Assembly (NCBI RefSeq): GCF_937616625.2
Contig: NC_065570.1
Location: 14,952,001-15,016,000, forward strand
Length of the DNA: 64,000 nucleotides
Source: Mercurialis annua
Lineage: Eukaryota > Streptophyta > Magnoliopsida > Malpighiales > Euphorbiaceae
Direction: 5' to 3'
Made by a program: the position numbers and the translations under genes. The notes below the pieces were generated by a model. The model was not told where the DNA came from. It saw only the letters and a list, made by a program, of their open reading frames with translations, and made no database searches. The number at the start of each line of letters is the position of its first letter. Positions within the stretch are counted from its first letter, which is position 1. Positions 9,473 through 21,982 of the stretch are shown here, piece after piece.

Positions 9473-11684
9473 TAGCTCGATCGCATACAAATTCACATTG
9501 GCAAAGAATTAACAAGTCATAAACATTGTAATACAATCCATATATCAACAAATCAATACATAAACAACAATTCAAATATTATCCAATCCAATAAGAACAA
9601 TTCAATCAAATCAAACTAAATAATTTATGCGATGCATTTAATAATAATAACATATATAGTATATATAAATTAGTTTTTAATACGATAATAAGAGTGAGTA
9701 AAATATACTCACCGCTTGCTATCCATAATCTTCGATAATAGCTAGCGTTTTCGCGTTCTGTATGTTTCGGGTTCCACTGGTAGTCGCCTCGTCAAGTCCA
9801 CACAATTTTGATAATAACTCGAATTAATTACAATCTAACTATAATTAATTAATCCAAAACTAGGTTTCTAGCCAACTTCGGCTATTGAAACCGTTTATTT
9901 AAAACAGTCCGACATCTAAACAAATTGACATTCTTAAAGTTCAGAACGTCGCCTACAACTTTCATTTAGATCTCGGACTGAGATCAGCACCCGAAGGTGT
10001 CGGAATTTGGCCCCGAAGTTAATAACTTAGGGCTGTCCTAAATTTCAAAACTGCTATGCGCGACATAATGTTCTGATTTATTTGAGCCACTTAGAGGCCG
10101 AACTAGCAGAAACTTATATTTAGACATTTATAGATGACATCCTTAAGTTTCCGTACCAACAAACGGAACTTCATTTAGAGGTATACAGCTCAAGATATTG
10201 CCTAGCAATATGGCTGTTTTGCAGAACAATTTTCTGCAAAACGTCATACTAGTTTACGTAAACTTATTTTGCAACTATAACGTGTCGATACTAATAGGTT
10301 AACGAAATCATTTTCTTATATCAATGTAATGCAGTCCTCATAAACAACAATGAACACTTACAATTCTTAGTCCAATGATTAGTTTCAAACTCATTTTACG
10401 TTAACACCGATTCTAGCTTTGTAGTGTTACGTTTAAATTCAAATCAAACATGTTCTAGCTTCGTGGGAAGCGGTTCAGCCCCTTCTTCTTGCTACCGAAC
10501 CTTAACACATACACAACTCTCAAAACTCACAAACAACCCATCACAACTCACCAATTTATCTCATAAACACCAATTATAGCATTTAAATAAATCATCACCA
10601 TTTTTCTTATCAAAACCGAAATAGAGTTCCAAAACCCTTAAAATAACCTGAGATCTTTACCTTTATATATTTGAACAGGTCATTAGCTATTGGTTTCCAC
10701 TTTCCGTTTCCGCAAGAATCGCTTAATTCCGATATCAAACGAAGAATCTACAAGATTTTAAAAATCTTGGTATCAAAACTCCATTCTTAAAAGTATAACT
10801 CGAAAACAGCTTTATAAACCGAAAACTCTAACCAAAAATTGAGCGTTTTACCTTAAATTGATGGGCTAGGACAATAGAGGATCTCTCCCTCATTCTGTGG
10901 CCGCAAGAATCACGCGAATCGGACGAGAAACGAAGCTTGGGTGAGGATTTCAAATTTTCATGGTGAGAGATTCATGGAGAAGATGAACTCTTTCTTCTCT
11001 TATTCCAAATTCTGGAAATAATGTTTAAATGAATAATTTTGAATATGCAATACACTTAAATAGGGTGGCAAAATGTCTTCTTAAACCCTTTAAGTTGACA
11101 CCTCCATACGAGTCACTTTCTAACTTTTCTTTCGTCCAATTTAGTCCATTAATCATTTAACCGTTCGATCTCGACAAATTCCGTATTATTTATATCCAAA
11201 TAAATAATACTCTTCCGTTATCTTATTATTTTATATTCCGATAATTTATTTCAATAAATTCGGCTATAACGCTCAATTTTCCAATTTGAGCGAAAACGTC
11301 CATTTCCGTCACTTTTCTGTACTTATTTTCATTTGACAAATATCAATATCCAAATAATCAATATTATTATCTTAAATACCAATTCCCGTCAATAATTTAT
11401 TCAAAATATATTTTCTGGGCAATAAAATATTATTTTTCAATTCTTAGGGACTTTAACTTATTTTAAATTCCAACTTTTCTTACGATTTTCTTTAGTCCCG
11501 TCACATTATTTTAGGCATTATAAATATTGAAATTTCTTCTTTAAATTTAAATATCAACCTATTTTCATCCTTATTTAAATATTTTCTTATTAAATCCTTC
11601 CGATAACTTCTTTTCTAGCCGCTTAATTATTTTAATTCACACATGCTGCCTACTTTAACAACGCTGGACATACGGGGTATTACA

Positions 11685-11697
11685 TTCTTCCCTCTTT
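11685..11697 (-). other. polypurine tract of LARD1
   Basis: On the minus strand AAAGAGGGAAGAA directly precedes the 3' LTR. A TTCGAGGACGAAG motif lies just upstream, as in the other Tekay-type elements of this window. Confidence 0.75.
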
Positions 11698-14600
11698 ATA
11701 AAACTTCGTCCTCGAATTTTCCTATAATTGTTTTTCAAGTAAAGATCTTACCATTTCCTTACATTGTTTACTTCATCATCACGATGGCACGTAAATTTGT
11801 CACTTCGACTATCGCACATCCTTCGCGTCCTTTTGTATATGTTTCTTATATGTCTTTTCACTATTATTGGATCCTCTTTAATATACTTTGAATATCCATT
11901 CTGTCGTTGGCCAATTCCTCACATTTTCTCATTTCTTAGCGTTGATATTCTTCAACGTTTATTCGTCGTTTCTCCGCAATTCCTAGCGAGTCGTATTTGT
12001 AGCGTATCATATTTGATACTATCTTAAAACGTCCTTTAAATATCCTTAATTATTAATAAAAATCTTAGTTTAATTAATTCAGAACAATTTATTTGAATAA
12101 CCTAATATTTTAAGTTATTTTGAGCTTATCCAAAATTGCCCTTCTAGTCAACTCCAGTCCTTGAAATTGCTTATGCTGAGTAGCTCGTTTGTCAAACAAA
12201 ATTGAAAGTCTTGTAGTCCGTAATGCTATCTTCAATTTTCATTTGAACATTGGGTTCAAAATAGTTCTCAATGATGGCTGAAACTAGCGTTGAAGTCGCT
12301 TTCCATATTTAGCTTTTTTGCTGCACTTGACAGCTCTTATAGGCGGCTGTTAAAGCCTATAAACCAAGGTCTAAAAATGTCTTATTCTGAATTAAATTCA
12401 GTATTCTTATATTTTAATATCCAATCTACAACTTTTGTCGAGAGTCGAACTTGTTTCGACATCTTCTTGACCTTCAAAATCGTCCTCGAAGTTGGCTTCT
12501 AGCCACACTTTTACTCCCTGGTCAATTCATGTTTTGGCTCGTCTTTGAGCTTGAAAAATAACTAATCTAATTGAATAATGTTATGATTAAATTATCCAAA
12601 TTTAATCTGTGCAATATCCTTTACTTATATCCATTGATTCTGATTAAATATCATCGGGTTTCGGGGTCCGAACTTCGCCCGAAACATAACCTCGTGGGCT
12701 AATTTGGAACTCCGTTCTATCGTCACCAATTCCAGTTTACCTTGCCTTGGAAATTCCTTTTAATATCTCCACTTAACGTGCATTTATACTTTTCATATTA
12801 AGTATAAGGTTGATCCTTCATCTTATCTCGCACCTTATTCCTTGATATTCGGGTTACCATGTTTGTCTGAACCAAACAATGCGTAACGTATTATCTTATA
12901 CCCGATTAACATCATTCATTTACTCTTCCTTGTTAATCTCGATTTATTTCTCGATATGTTATGACCACCATGCACTTCTTATTCCAAATTAATGTCTTTC
13001 CTTGTCCTTTAGTTGTTTGCGTTCTTTGATATTCACAATGAATTATTATTCCATAATAATTCTATCGATTTCCTTTCGATCGTTTCTCAAATCTTAATCT
13101 TAATCCTACCATTTTCTTGTTAGACTGTAATTCTTGATAGCCTCTATCTTTGCATCACATAGACTTTCGAGTTTATCGAAGTCTGATGTCATTTTTCCTT
13201 GACGTTCCTCGTGTCTTTCCCATACTCGGTCATGACTATGATTTCCTATCACGTTTTTGATGCGACACTTTAATTAACCATTTACTTACTAATTTAGTCG
13301 ACTGTTAGATTTATACAATCGTTTGTTTGATATCCTTGTCAAAGTTTGATGGTATATAGGAAATCTTTCCTTTTATGCCAATAGCACACTTCATGGTCCT
13401 CTAGTGTTGAATCTTATGAAGTTGAATGCTCTCTATATCGCGTCCATCTTTCATGGCGCAACTCTTATCTCTCAATCTTTTCACTTCAATCGTCCATATC
13501 TGATTGGTTACACCTTTACCATTGTTCGATGTAATCATTTCCTTTCCTTATTATGTTTCTCGATTATTTCATCGTTCCTATTCCAATGCTTCTCGATCAC
13601 TTTATTCATCTCATTCCAATGTACATGTTGTACATGATATTTCTTGGTTCTTACGAACATATGACAATTGATTCGTTTACCATCGTTCGTTGAAGTTATT
13701 ATCTTCGTCTTATAGTATTTTCCGATCATCTTGTATTTCTTGTTTCGATATTTCCAATATCGACTATCGATAGGATATAAAACTATTCCTCTTTTGAATT
13801 TGTCGACGTATTACATTCTGGATCGTGCGTATATCTTGACATCGGACTCTTACTAACATCTAATTTATTAGTAAGGTCGATCTCAGGCTTATGTCGAACT
13901 CTTACATTTAACTCTTTTTGTTTGAGGCTATTCCGAATTCATATCCTCTCATCTTACTTCTTTACTCTTCATTAGGTGTCTTTCTGTCAGACTACCTTAC
14001 TACGATCTGCTCCTTCCTCGTTTGTTCTTATCGAGTACCAGGAGTTATACACGTATTGTTTGATTCTTCTCATCCTTACATGGTCTTTCCCATGGCCCGT
14101 ATGTTTTTTTTGGGTCTTTTATGTTTTTCTTTTCTTTTCACTATACACTTTCTATGTCTATCCCATCTTATTCCTGGGTAAGTACCAATCATAGGTACCT
14201 TATCGATATCATCCACGTCTCGCATCGATAAATCTCTATAATAGTTATTATTATTAGGGCTTCATTCTTATATTGGGGTGCATTTTATCACATACCTTTA
14301 TTCTTGTTTATCAAGAATCTTTTATCATCATTGTTGCAGGGCTTTACATCTGAGTTTCTTACAAAACAAATACATTTCAAGTATTGTTGGTCGAGCAATC
14401 TTTCAAACTTTTCTTTTGATTCAAATACTTTTACTTTAAATTGTTTGAAAATATTAGTACAATTGTAGTTCAGAGTGATGACATCTCTCATCACTAAAGA
14501 GTTGCTCGATAAAATCACATTTTCATCGATGTTTAAACAAATATGATGCATGATCTATATTTTTGAAATTCATTTTTTTGTGCATTCCTAACGTGATCAT

Positions 14601-15204
14601 GATATGCCATATGCGATGTTTGAGCACAATTGCACTATTAAAATCATAAAATTTTCTTTCCTTGAAAATAATTGTAAGTCCCTTCAGATTACACAACTTG
14701 CGACATTAAAACTTTTCATTATAATTTATTGGGGTTTATTATGATTTTGATATTGGAAATTTTTGTCATCCTTTAACACTCATCTTTATACTTCACCACC
14801 TTGATGATATTCTTATCTCACGTAGCCCGTAGGCTCACGAGTCAATCCTTCATTGCATACTTTCTCTGATATCGTTTACCATCCTTGTGGTAATGGAAAC
14901 GTAATATAGGGGATTACGTTTCACGCCATATATATTACGTATGTTATGTATTTTATGCATTCTTAATTTTACGTATTGTATAAGTAACTATGTTTAGGAT
15001 AAAGCCTATATGCACGGTTTTCTCAATCTATCTCTATAGGCATTATCCTATTAATACACATTTATATCAATGTATGTCATATCAATCGATCACAAAATAA
15101 ACAAAACAATACAAACATTTCAATCACATAAACATGTTTGGCACATAAGCATAGAAAGCATTTCGTACTTGTGGGCGTCTCACTGGACTCACCCTTTTCT
15201 CGGG
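11698..15204. other. interior of LARD1 without recognisable genes
   Basis: About 3.5 kb of T/C-rich (on plus) sequence. Both strands are full of stops, and no RT, RNase H, integrase or protease motif was found in any frame. Open stretches here (for example 11643-12027, 13404-13637, 13918-14194) are short, low-complexity and hydrophobic by base composition, and are not called as genes. I see no tandem repeat of note. Confidence 0.7.
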
Positions 15205-15729
15205 TCACAATGCCACATTCGTGTCCTCTGGCGCGTCTAGCACTGCCTCTACCTCTGTGCACAATTGCGGGGTTATGCCAAATACTAGCAGCAGTACTCC
15301 TACGGAAGGGAATGTCAGTCTCACATGTCGAAAGAAGAGAGGTGGAATGGAATCGTCATTCCACTCATGATCACTGGCTATTTGACGAGATCTAGCGGAT
15401 AATGATCCAAAATGCTTAGGTGCATCGTTGTATACTTCAACAAACTTGGATCCTAAACTTTTAATGTACCGACGGTTAACCTCTTCTGATGCTTTCTCTT
15501 CAGATGGGTTTTCCTCACTCTCCTAACTAATTTCCATCTCTGGGAAAATGGTCCCACCTCGAGTTACAAAAAATCTTTTAGTGTCTATCATGCACTCGTT
15601 CTGACGTATCTCTGATAGTCTGTCAGTATCTACATGAAATCCATTTGATAAATAGGAGGCGCTTCCTCCTCTTCTGATAAAACATGTAGCTGAGCTCCAT
15701 TTTTGCTCAGATATGCTGAACAAGAACAA
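15205..15729 (-). pseudogene. possible gag remnant of LARD1
   Basis: Reading the minus strand from 15729 gives about 170 codons broken only by one TAG near 15522 before a TGA at 15205. The product has an acidic stretch (ESEENPSEEKASEEV) followed by NRRYIKSLGSKFVEVY, which resembles the NDRYVKGLGPKFVGLL segment of E1 gag. It lies 290 bp from the primer-binding site, where gag is expected. No zinc knuckle is seen. The short similarity is suggestive only; the frame may be an unrelated LARD protein or chance. Confidence 0.4.
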
Positions 15730-16017
15730 TACTTAATCATGTGATACTGTCCAAACCACTTTTCCACAATATCCAATAATTTAATATATGATATGCACTA
15801 TCTACTTAAAGCTTGAATAACTATCTAAGCATATCACATTCACTTAAACACTTAAGCAATCTCACACACACGCGTTCCACTCGGCAATAGGCAGCCTATA
15901 ATATCAAGAAAATTCAATCAGACACATATAATCAATAAGAGTCGACTCTATACGCTGTAGTACCGTTAGGGTCAAACAAACACTTTTCAAAGACTGGCAG
16001 TGGTAACTGGACCAAGT

Positions 16018-16029
16018 GCTCTGATACCA
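16018..16029 (-). other. primer-binding site of LARD1
   Basis: GCTCTGATACCA on plus is the reverse complement of TGGTATCAGAGC, which is complementary to the 3' end of plant initiator Met tRNA. It lies four bases from the LTR edge. Confidence 0.85.
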
Positions 16030-16768
16030 ACTTTGTCACGACCCGATATCTCGAGCCGCGACCGGCGCTAGGGAATGGGAATTGTAGTTCCTAAACTCGT
16101 AGCAAGCCTGAAATTCACTAAAACTTTTTCTCAAATAAACAATCATACAATGACTTTACAAACGCAACATTTAAACAAAGATACATTTATATGCACTGGT
16201 AAAACCATACAACGTGCTCGAACTTATCGTTTCCGTATCATGTACGTACTATCCCGACATAAACCACTATGTCGAAATTACATCACAGGAATTTACCTCT
16301 GTGGTACAATACATAACTATCGTAGCCAGACCAACATGTACACAACAGACAGCAACTATAAACCATATAAAATTTCACTGATGTGGTAGGCCACGACACT
16401 GGTCATACATCACACTACTGTAACATCTACGGAAGTCGGGATTGTACAAAGCCAAAGGATCTTCCGGTTAAAAACGGACTTCTAGCCACGTGTAGAATCT
16501 AGGTACCTGAAAAACACACTATTGGGGGTTCAGCTATTAAGCTGAGTGAGTTATACTTTACTTACCATATTATCAAAATAAGCATCGCATTTAAAACATT
16601 TCTAAAGTACATATACAATCATATTTTCAAACAATTCCAACATATACAATCACAGCGACTGCAAACAATTCACTTATGACAAGTATTTGATCTGAACGAA
16701 ACCTTAATCTTAAACTCCTTAACCTCTCCTAATCCGTATCATATTCGAATCAAATCATTTTAATCCAA

Positions 16769-16950
16769 GTGGTACAGTTCCGAGATAGTTCGACCGAGTT
16801 ACCGCTACCACATGGCATAGTCCCAAGATAGTTCAACCGAGTTACTCATGCCACTACTTAATCCCAAGGTGTGAGTCCCAAGATAGTTCAACTGAGTTAC
16901 TCACTATATACAGGTCTCGAGATCGCAGATCCACCGAGTTACCTCGCATC
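16769..16950 (-). repeat. four-stem-loop array (right LTR)
   Basis: Second copy of the array at 9157-9336. Stems GTGGTA/TACCAC, TGGCAT/ATGCCA, GTGAGT/ACTCAC and ACAGGT/ACCT are retained; most substitutions fall in the common loop. Confidence 0.7.
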
Positions 16951-17066
16951 TACAAAATTATGATCCTCCTTTCCGATACCCAAACATAATTAGCATATAT
17001 TGAGCTCATGTCAAACAATTCCAAGTACGGATATCTAGACTCTTACAAACACCGATGATCACACGG

Positions 17067-17085
17067 CCTATTGACGCCCAATATG
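17067..17085 (-). other. conserved LTR stem-loop, LARD1 right LTR
   Basis: CCTATTG, loop ACGCC, CAATATG: same site as 9454-9472 with one stem mismatch. Confidence 0.6.
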
Positions 17086-19313
17086 TAGCTCGTTTCTTCG
17101 GATCGTATACAAATTCACATTGGCAAATAATTAACTAGTCATAAACATGGTAATACAATCCATATATAAACAAATTAATACATAAACAACAATTCAAATA
17201 TTATCCAATCCAATAAGAACAATTCAATCAAATCAAACTAAATAATTTATGCGATGCATTTAATAATAATAACATATATAGTATATATAAATTAGTTTTT
17301 AATACGATAATAAGAGTGAGTAAAATATACTCACCGCTTGCTATCCATAATCTTCGATAATAGCTAGCGATGTCGCGTTCTGTAAGTTTCGGGTTCCACT
17401 GATAGTCACCTCGTCAAGTCTACACAATTTCGATAATAAGTCGAATTAATTACTATCTAACTATAATTAATTGATCCAAAACTAGGTTTCTAGCCAACTT
17501 CGGCTATTGAAACCTTTTACTTAAAACAGTCCGACCTCTAGAAAAATTGACATTCTTAATGTTCAGAACGTCGCCTACAACTTTCATTTTGGTCTCGACT
17601 GAGATCAGCACCCGAAGGTGTCGGAATTTGGCCCCGAAGTTAATAACTTAGGGCTGTCCTAAATTTTAAAACTGCTATGCGCGACATAATATTCTGATTT
17701 ATTTGAGCCACTTAGAGGCCAAACTAGCAGAAACTTATATTTAGACATTTATAGATGACATCATTAAGTTTCTGTACCAACAAACGGAACTTAATTTAGA
17801 GGTATACAGCTCAAGGTGTTTCCTTAGCAATATGGCTGTTTTGCAGAACAATTTTCTGCAAAACGTCATACTAGTTTACGTAAACTTATTTTGCAACTAT
17901 AACATGTCGATACTAAGAACTTAACGAAATCATTTTATTATATCAATATAATTCAGTCCTCATAAACAACAATGAACACTTACAATTCTTAGTCCAATGA
18001 TTAGTTTCAAACTCATTTTACGTTAACACCGATTCTAGCTTCGTAGTGTTACGTTTAAACTCAAATCAAACACGTTCTAGCTTCGTGGGAAGCGTTTCAG
18101 CCCCTTCTTCTTGCTACCGAACCTTAACACATACACAACTCTCACAACTCACAAACAACCCATCACAACTCACCAATTTATCTTATAAATACCAATTATA
18201 GCATTTAAATCAATCATCGCCATTTTTCTTATCAAAACCTAAATAGAGTTCCAAAACCCTTAAAATAAACTGAGCTTTTTACCTTTATATATTTTAACAG
18301 GTCAGTAGCTATTGGTTTCCACTTTCCTTTGCCGCAAGAATCGCGTAATTCCGATATCAAACGAAGAATCTACAAGATTTTAAAAATCTTGGCATCAAAA
18401 CTCCATTCTTAAAAGTATAACTCGAAAATAGGTTTATAAACCGAAAACTCTAACCATAAATTGACCGTTTTACCTTAAATTGATGAGTTAGGACAGTAGA
18501 GGATCTCTCCCTCATTCCGTGGCTGCAAGAATCACGCGAATCGGACGAGAAACGAAGCTTGGGTGAGGATTTCAAATTTTGGCATGGTGAGAGATTGATG
18601 GAGAAGATGAACTCTTTCTTCTCTTATTCCAAATTCTGGAAATAATGTTTAAATGAATAATTTTGAATATGCAATACACTTAAATAGGGTGGCAAAATGT
18701 CTTCTTAAACCCTTAAGTTGACACCTCCATACGAGTCACTTTCTAACTTTTCTTTCGTCCAATTTAGTCCATTAATCATTTAACCGTTCGATCTCGATAA
18801 ATTCCGTATTATTTATATCCAAATAAATAATACTCTTCCGTTATTTTATTATTTTATATTCCGATAATTTATTTCAATAAATTTCGGCTATAACGCTCAA
18901 TTTTTCAATTTGAGCGAAAACGTCCATTTCCGTCACTTTTCTGTCCTTATTTTCATTTGACAAATATCAATATCCAAATAATCGATATTATTATCTTAAA
19001 TACCAATTACCGTCAATAATTTATTCAAAATATATTTTCTGGGCAATAAAATACTATTTTTCAATTCTTAGGGACTTTAACTTATTTTAAATTCCAACTT
19101 TTCTTACGATTTTCTTTAGTCCCGTCACATTATTTTAGGCATTATAAATATTGAAATTTCTTCTTTACATTTCAATGTCAACCTATTCTCATCCTTATTT
19201 AAATATTTTCTTATTAAATCCTTCAGGTAACTTCTTTTCTAGCCGCTTAATTATTTTAATTCACACATGCTGTCTACTTTGGCAACGATGGACATACGGG
19301 GTATTACACCACC

Positions 19314-19563
19314 ACTGTCGGCCGGCCGGCGGACAACTCTGGCGACCCTTCGGCCTGCCACCGATGATCTTCCAGCCAAACCCAAGCCACCTTCATCGAT
19401 CCTCCGGCCGGCCACCAACCACCCCAGCCGGTGGTCATGGACTATTGACTGATGGTCAATGATGTCCACAATCAATACAAGTCAAATTTAAAAATATAAA
19501 TTAAAAATAAATTTGTTGCTTCTTCCATGACTTGAAGGTCCTTTTGAGGTTTATGAACATGTG
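19314..19563 (-). mobile_element. element B, second fragment
   Basis: Continues B after LARD1. The GC-rich GGCCGGCC block, GGACTATTGACTGATGGTCA and the AAGTCAAATTTAAAA run match the reverse complement of element A around 7700-7850. It is cut again at ATGTG by the Tat element and resumes at 39646. Confidence 0.7.
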
Positions 19564-19800
19564 TGATGAAATGAGACTACAAATCCCACAAAGCACGCAA
19601 ATCCCACATCACCCAAAAAAAATAATGAATACACGTTCACATATAAATAAGACAGTGACAAGCCACCAAAGAATATCTGAATTTGACCAGGACATCTACA
19701 GATACCACAGAATCACGTAACTGGATCTGAAGCTCATACATTCAATTGGAACCCGTACTAAAAACCACAATAAACCTTTGTAAAATCCCCACATTTATCA
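19564..19800 (+). repeat. 5' LTR of Tat element
   Basis: 237 bp, TGATGAAATGAGAC to CCCACATTTATCA. Aligns without gaps to 39409-39645 with 39 mismatches, about 84% identity. Confidence 0.92.
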
Positions 19801-19802
19801 TT

Positions 19803-19819
19803 TGGCGTCGTCTGTGGGA
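19803..19819 (+). other. primer-binding site of Tat element
   Basis: TGGCGTCGTCTGTGGGA two bases after the LTR. The form TGGCGCCGTCTGTGGGA is common in Tat-type elements; the C-to-T change fits CpG decay. I do not assign the tRNA. Confidence 0.7.
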
Positions 19820-20025
19820 ACTCAGTTCTTAAAATAAATTCTATTGGTAGAAGCGGGGTTAAACGGCGAGAACTCAACAAACCCACAAACACAGCTTGAA
19901 GCTTAAGCCAGGAGTATGGACGATCGTAGACATGGTTATAAGCGGGGCCGAATCGCCTTGTCAACGATTGAATGCAATATAACTTCAAAGCCGCAAAAGG
20001 AGGAGAGGGAAGGATCCTTTTTGGT

Positions 20026-20403
20026 AGAAGCTTAAGTTGGAGAAATTAAGGTCCGGAGGATATTGGTAGATCTGGGAGCGCACGGAAGTATAATCATGAA
20101 GAATGCTTACCAAACCATAGGAGGGAGCTTGATCCGGATAGGGAAGCAACCTGGAAATCTTCGAGGAATGTGAGAGGGACGGCTCCCGGTAATAGGGACG
20201 GCGGAGATCCGATTGATCTTTAAAGATTCAAAAGGACAGGAATGGATGATCGCGTTCCCGTTCTGGATAATGAAGAGGAAGCTCCAATACGACCTGATAT
20301 TGGGACGACCATTTCTCTACGAGTCAGGAGCGGTCGTCGATATTAAGAACAAGAGAATGATGATCCCTACGAAAGAGGGAACCATGGTGATCACAGGAAG
20401 CTA
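20026..20403 (+). pseudogene. pol: protease region of Tat element
   Basis: Begins with EIKVRRILVDLGAHGSIIM, the active-site loop, where D-L-G replaces the usual D-T/S/G-G. It continues in a shifted frame at 20213 as IFKDSKGQEWMIAFPFWIM and YDLILGRPFL, the C-terminal protease block. A TGA at about 20173 and a frame change break the domain. Only some 230 bp separate it from the primer site, so gag, usually well over 1 kb in this lineage, has been lost. Confidence 0.75.
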
Positions 20404-20443
20404 AAAAGAAGAAGAAGCGTGTCATCTTTTAGAGCTAGCTGAG

Positions 20444-21500
20444 ATGCTGCCCACAGACAAAATACTCAAAATTCCATGCAAAGAATCTGCAGTAGAACCA
20501 GTTGGAGAAACGAAGTTATGGGAAATCCACTCAGGAAAGAATGTAAAAATCGGCAACGTGAGAGGTTCGACAGAAAGTGAATCAAAAAGGTGCTCCGTGA
20601 GTTCCAAGGAACCTTCGCCACAAAGGCTTTGGAGATCAGGGGAGTAGACCCAGGAGTAGCATGTCATCAGTTTAACGTCAGCTCAACTATGAAGCCGGTA
20701 GGACAGAAGAAGCGGAGACATTCAGAGGAACGGCAAAAAGCAACAGGAGAGGAAGTAGATAAGCTGCTCGGAGCTGGTTTTATTAAGGAGATCAAATACC
20801 CTGAATGGTTAAGTAACGTGGTCTTGGTGACAAAGGTGAGCGGCAAGTATCGCATGTGCGTCGACTTCACAGACCTAAAAAAGCATGCCAGAAAGATTGC
20901 TTCCCCTACCTAACATGGACCAACTTGTCGAATCCACCGTAGGCTATAAGATGTACAGTCTGGTAGACATGACGCAAGGATACAATCAGATCCTAATGAA
21001 GAAAGAAGATTAGACCAAAACAAGCTTTATCACCGATGAATGTACTTATTATTACACAACAACATAGTTTGGGTTAAAAAATACAGGTGTGACATACCAG
21101 CGACTGATGAAGTACATGTTCAAAGATCAAATTGGTAATATAGAAGTATACGTCAACGACGCAATTGTGGAAAGTAAAAGCGAGGAAGACCATCCGAAAG
21201 ACCTTCGGGCAATGATGTAAGTGCTCGAAAAGTTCAACATGAAGATGGACTTAGAGAAATGTACATTTAGCATAATAGGATGAAAATTTCTCAGATACAT
21301 GGTGTCGTAAAGGGGAATAGAGGCAAACTCAGAGAAAATCATGGCCATCCTGGAAATGAGCCCACCGAAGAACCAACGGGAAGTGCAAATCCTTAATGGA
21401 AGAGTAATGGCACAGGGGAAGGTTGATCGTGTAGTCAGCAAAAAGATGCGTCCCGTTCTACAACACCTTGAAAACAAAATCATTTAAGTGAGATGAAGAA
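20444..21500 (+). pseudogene. pol: reverse transcriptase region of Tat element
   Basis: 20590-20913 encodes the N-terminal RT: DPGVACHQFNV, VDKLLGAGFIKEIKYPEWLSNVVLV and KYRMCVDFTDL. Further on, in several frames, come QILMKKED, FGLKNTGVTYQRLM and VYVNDAIVESKS. The last is the catalytic box, and its first Asp after Val is Asn here (YVND for YVDD), which would abolish activity. Numerous TAG and TAA codons between 20913 and 21500 leave no continuous frame. Identity is secure from motif order. Confidence 0.85.
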
Positions 21501-21960
21501 TGAAACCAAGCCTTTGACGACTTGAAAGAATTCCTACTCAAACCACCACTACTGAGCAGACATGTAGATACAGAAACCCTCAACCTATACATTGCGGTAT
21601 GCAGAGACACCATAGCAACGATTCTAGTAAGGGAAGAGGAAGGCTAACAATTCCCTGTGTACTACGTAAGCTGGACCATGTAAGACACGGAATACAGATA
21701 CCAGAAAGTAGAAAAGATGGCGCTGGCCCTGATGACAACAACAAAGAAGCTGAAACCATATTTCAAGCACATCCAGTAGTCGTAAGAACCGACCAACCGC
21801 TATGATAAGTGCTCCAAAGACCTGAACTTTCAGGAAGACTATTCAAATGGTCGGTACAACTAGGAAAGCACGACGTCAGATATGAGCCAAGACAAGTGGT
21901 GAAAGCTCAGAACCTAGCTAATTTTATGGTGGAACTAACTAGCTATTCTAAATAAGGAAC
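21500..21960 (+). pseudogene. pol: first RNase H / connection region of Tat element
   Basis: Broken frames encode FDDLKEFLLKPPLLSR, NLYIAVCRDTIATILVREEEG, QFPVYYVSWTM, YRYQKVEKMALALM and RLFKWSVQLGKHDVRYEPR. In Tat elements this RT-proximal degenerate RNase H precedes a second one. Stops at several places (for example TAA near 21648 and TAG near 21779) interrupt it. Confidence 0.7.
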
Positions 21961-21982
21961 TGGCGTAAAAGAGCAATGAAAA

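Larger units (their letters stand above)
8390..11684 (-). repeat. left LTR (3' LTR) of LARD1
   Basis: 3295 bp. In the first 145 bp I count 5 mismatches to the other LTR. It differs by a scrambled duplication at 8641-8695 that is absent from the right LTR. Open frames inside it (for example 8431-8682) are not conserved as protein and are read here as chance. Confidence 0.92.
8390..19308 (-). mobile_element. LARD1: complete non-autonomous LTR retrotransposon, 10.9 kb
   Basis: Two near-identical LTRs of 3295 and 3275 bp flank a 4349-bp interior. Ends are TGTCACG...TATTACA on the plus strand, so the element runs on the minus strand (TGTAATACCCC...GGTCGTGACA). A perfect 5-bp target duplication CCACC lies at 8385-8389 and 19309-19313. 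A Met-initiator-type primer-binding site adjoins the right LTR and a purine tract adjoins the left one. LTR ends and primer site resemble the Tekay-type elements here, but the interior has no pol domain. This fits the published large retrotransposon derivative (LARD) class. It interrupts element B. Confidence 0.92.
16034..19308 (-). repeat. right LTR (5' LTR) of LARD1
   Basis: 3275 bp, from TGTCACGACCCGAT to ACGGGGTATTACA. Near-identical to the left LTR along its length apart from scattered substitutions and the filler noted at 8641. The 104-codon open frame at 16075-16389 lies wholly in the LTR and is truncated in the other copy, so I do not call it a gene. Confidence 0.92.

Noticed and set aside
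11764..14194. Several hydrophobic plus-strand frames in the LARD1 interior
   Set aside because: Phe/Ser/Leu/Ile-rich products are expected from T/C-rich sequence; no start context, motif or continuity.
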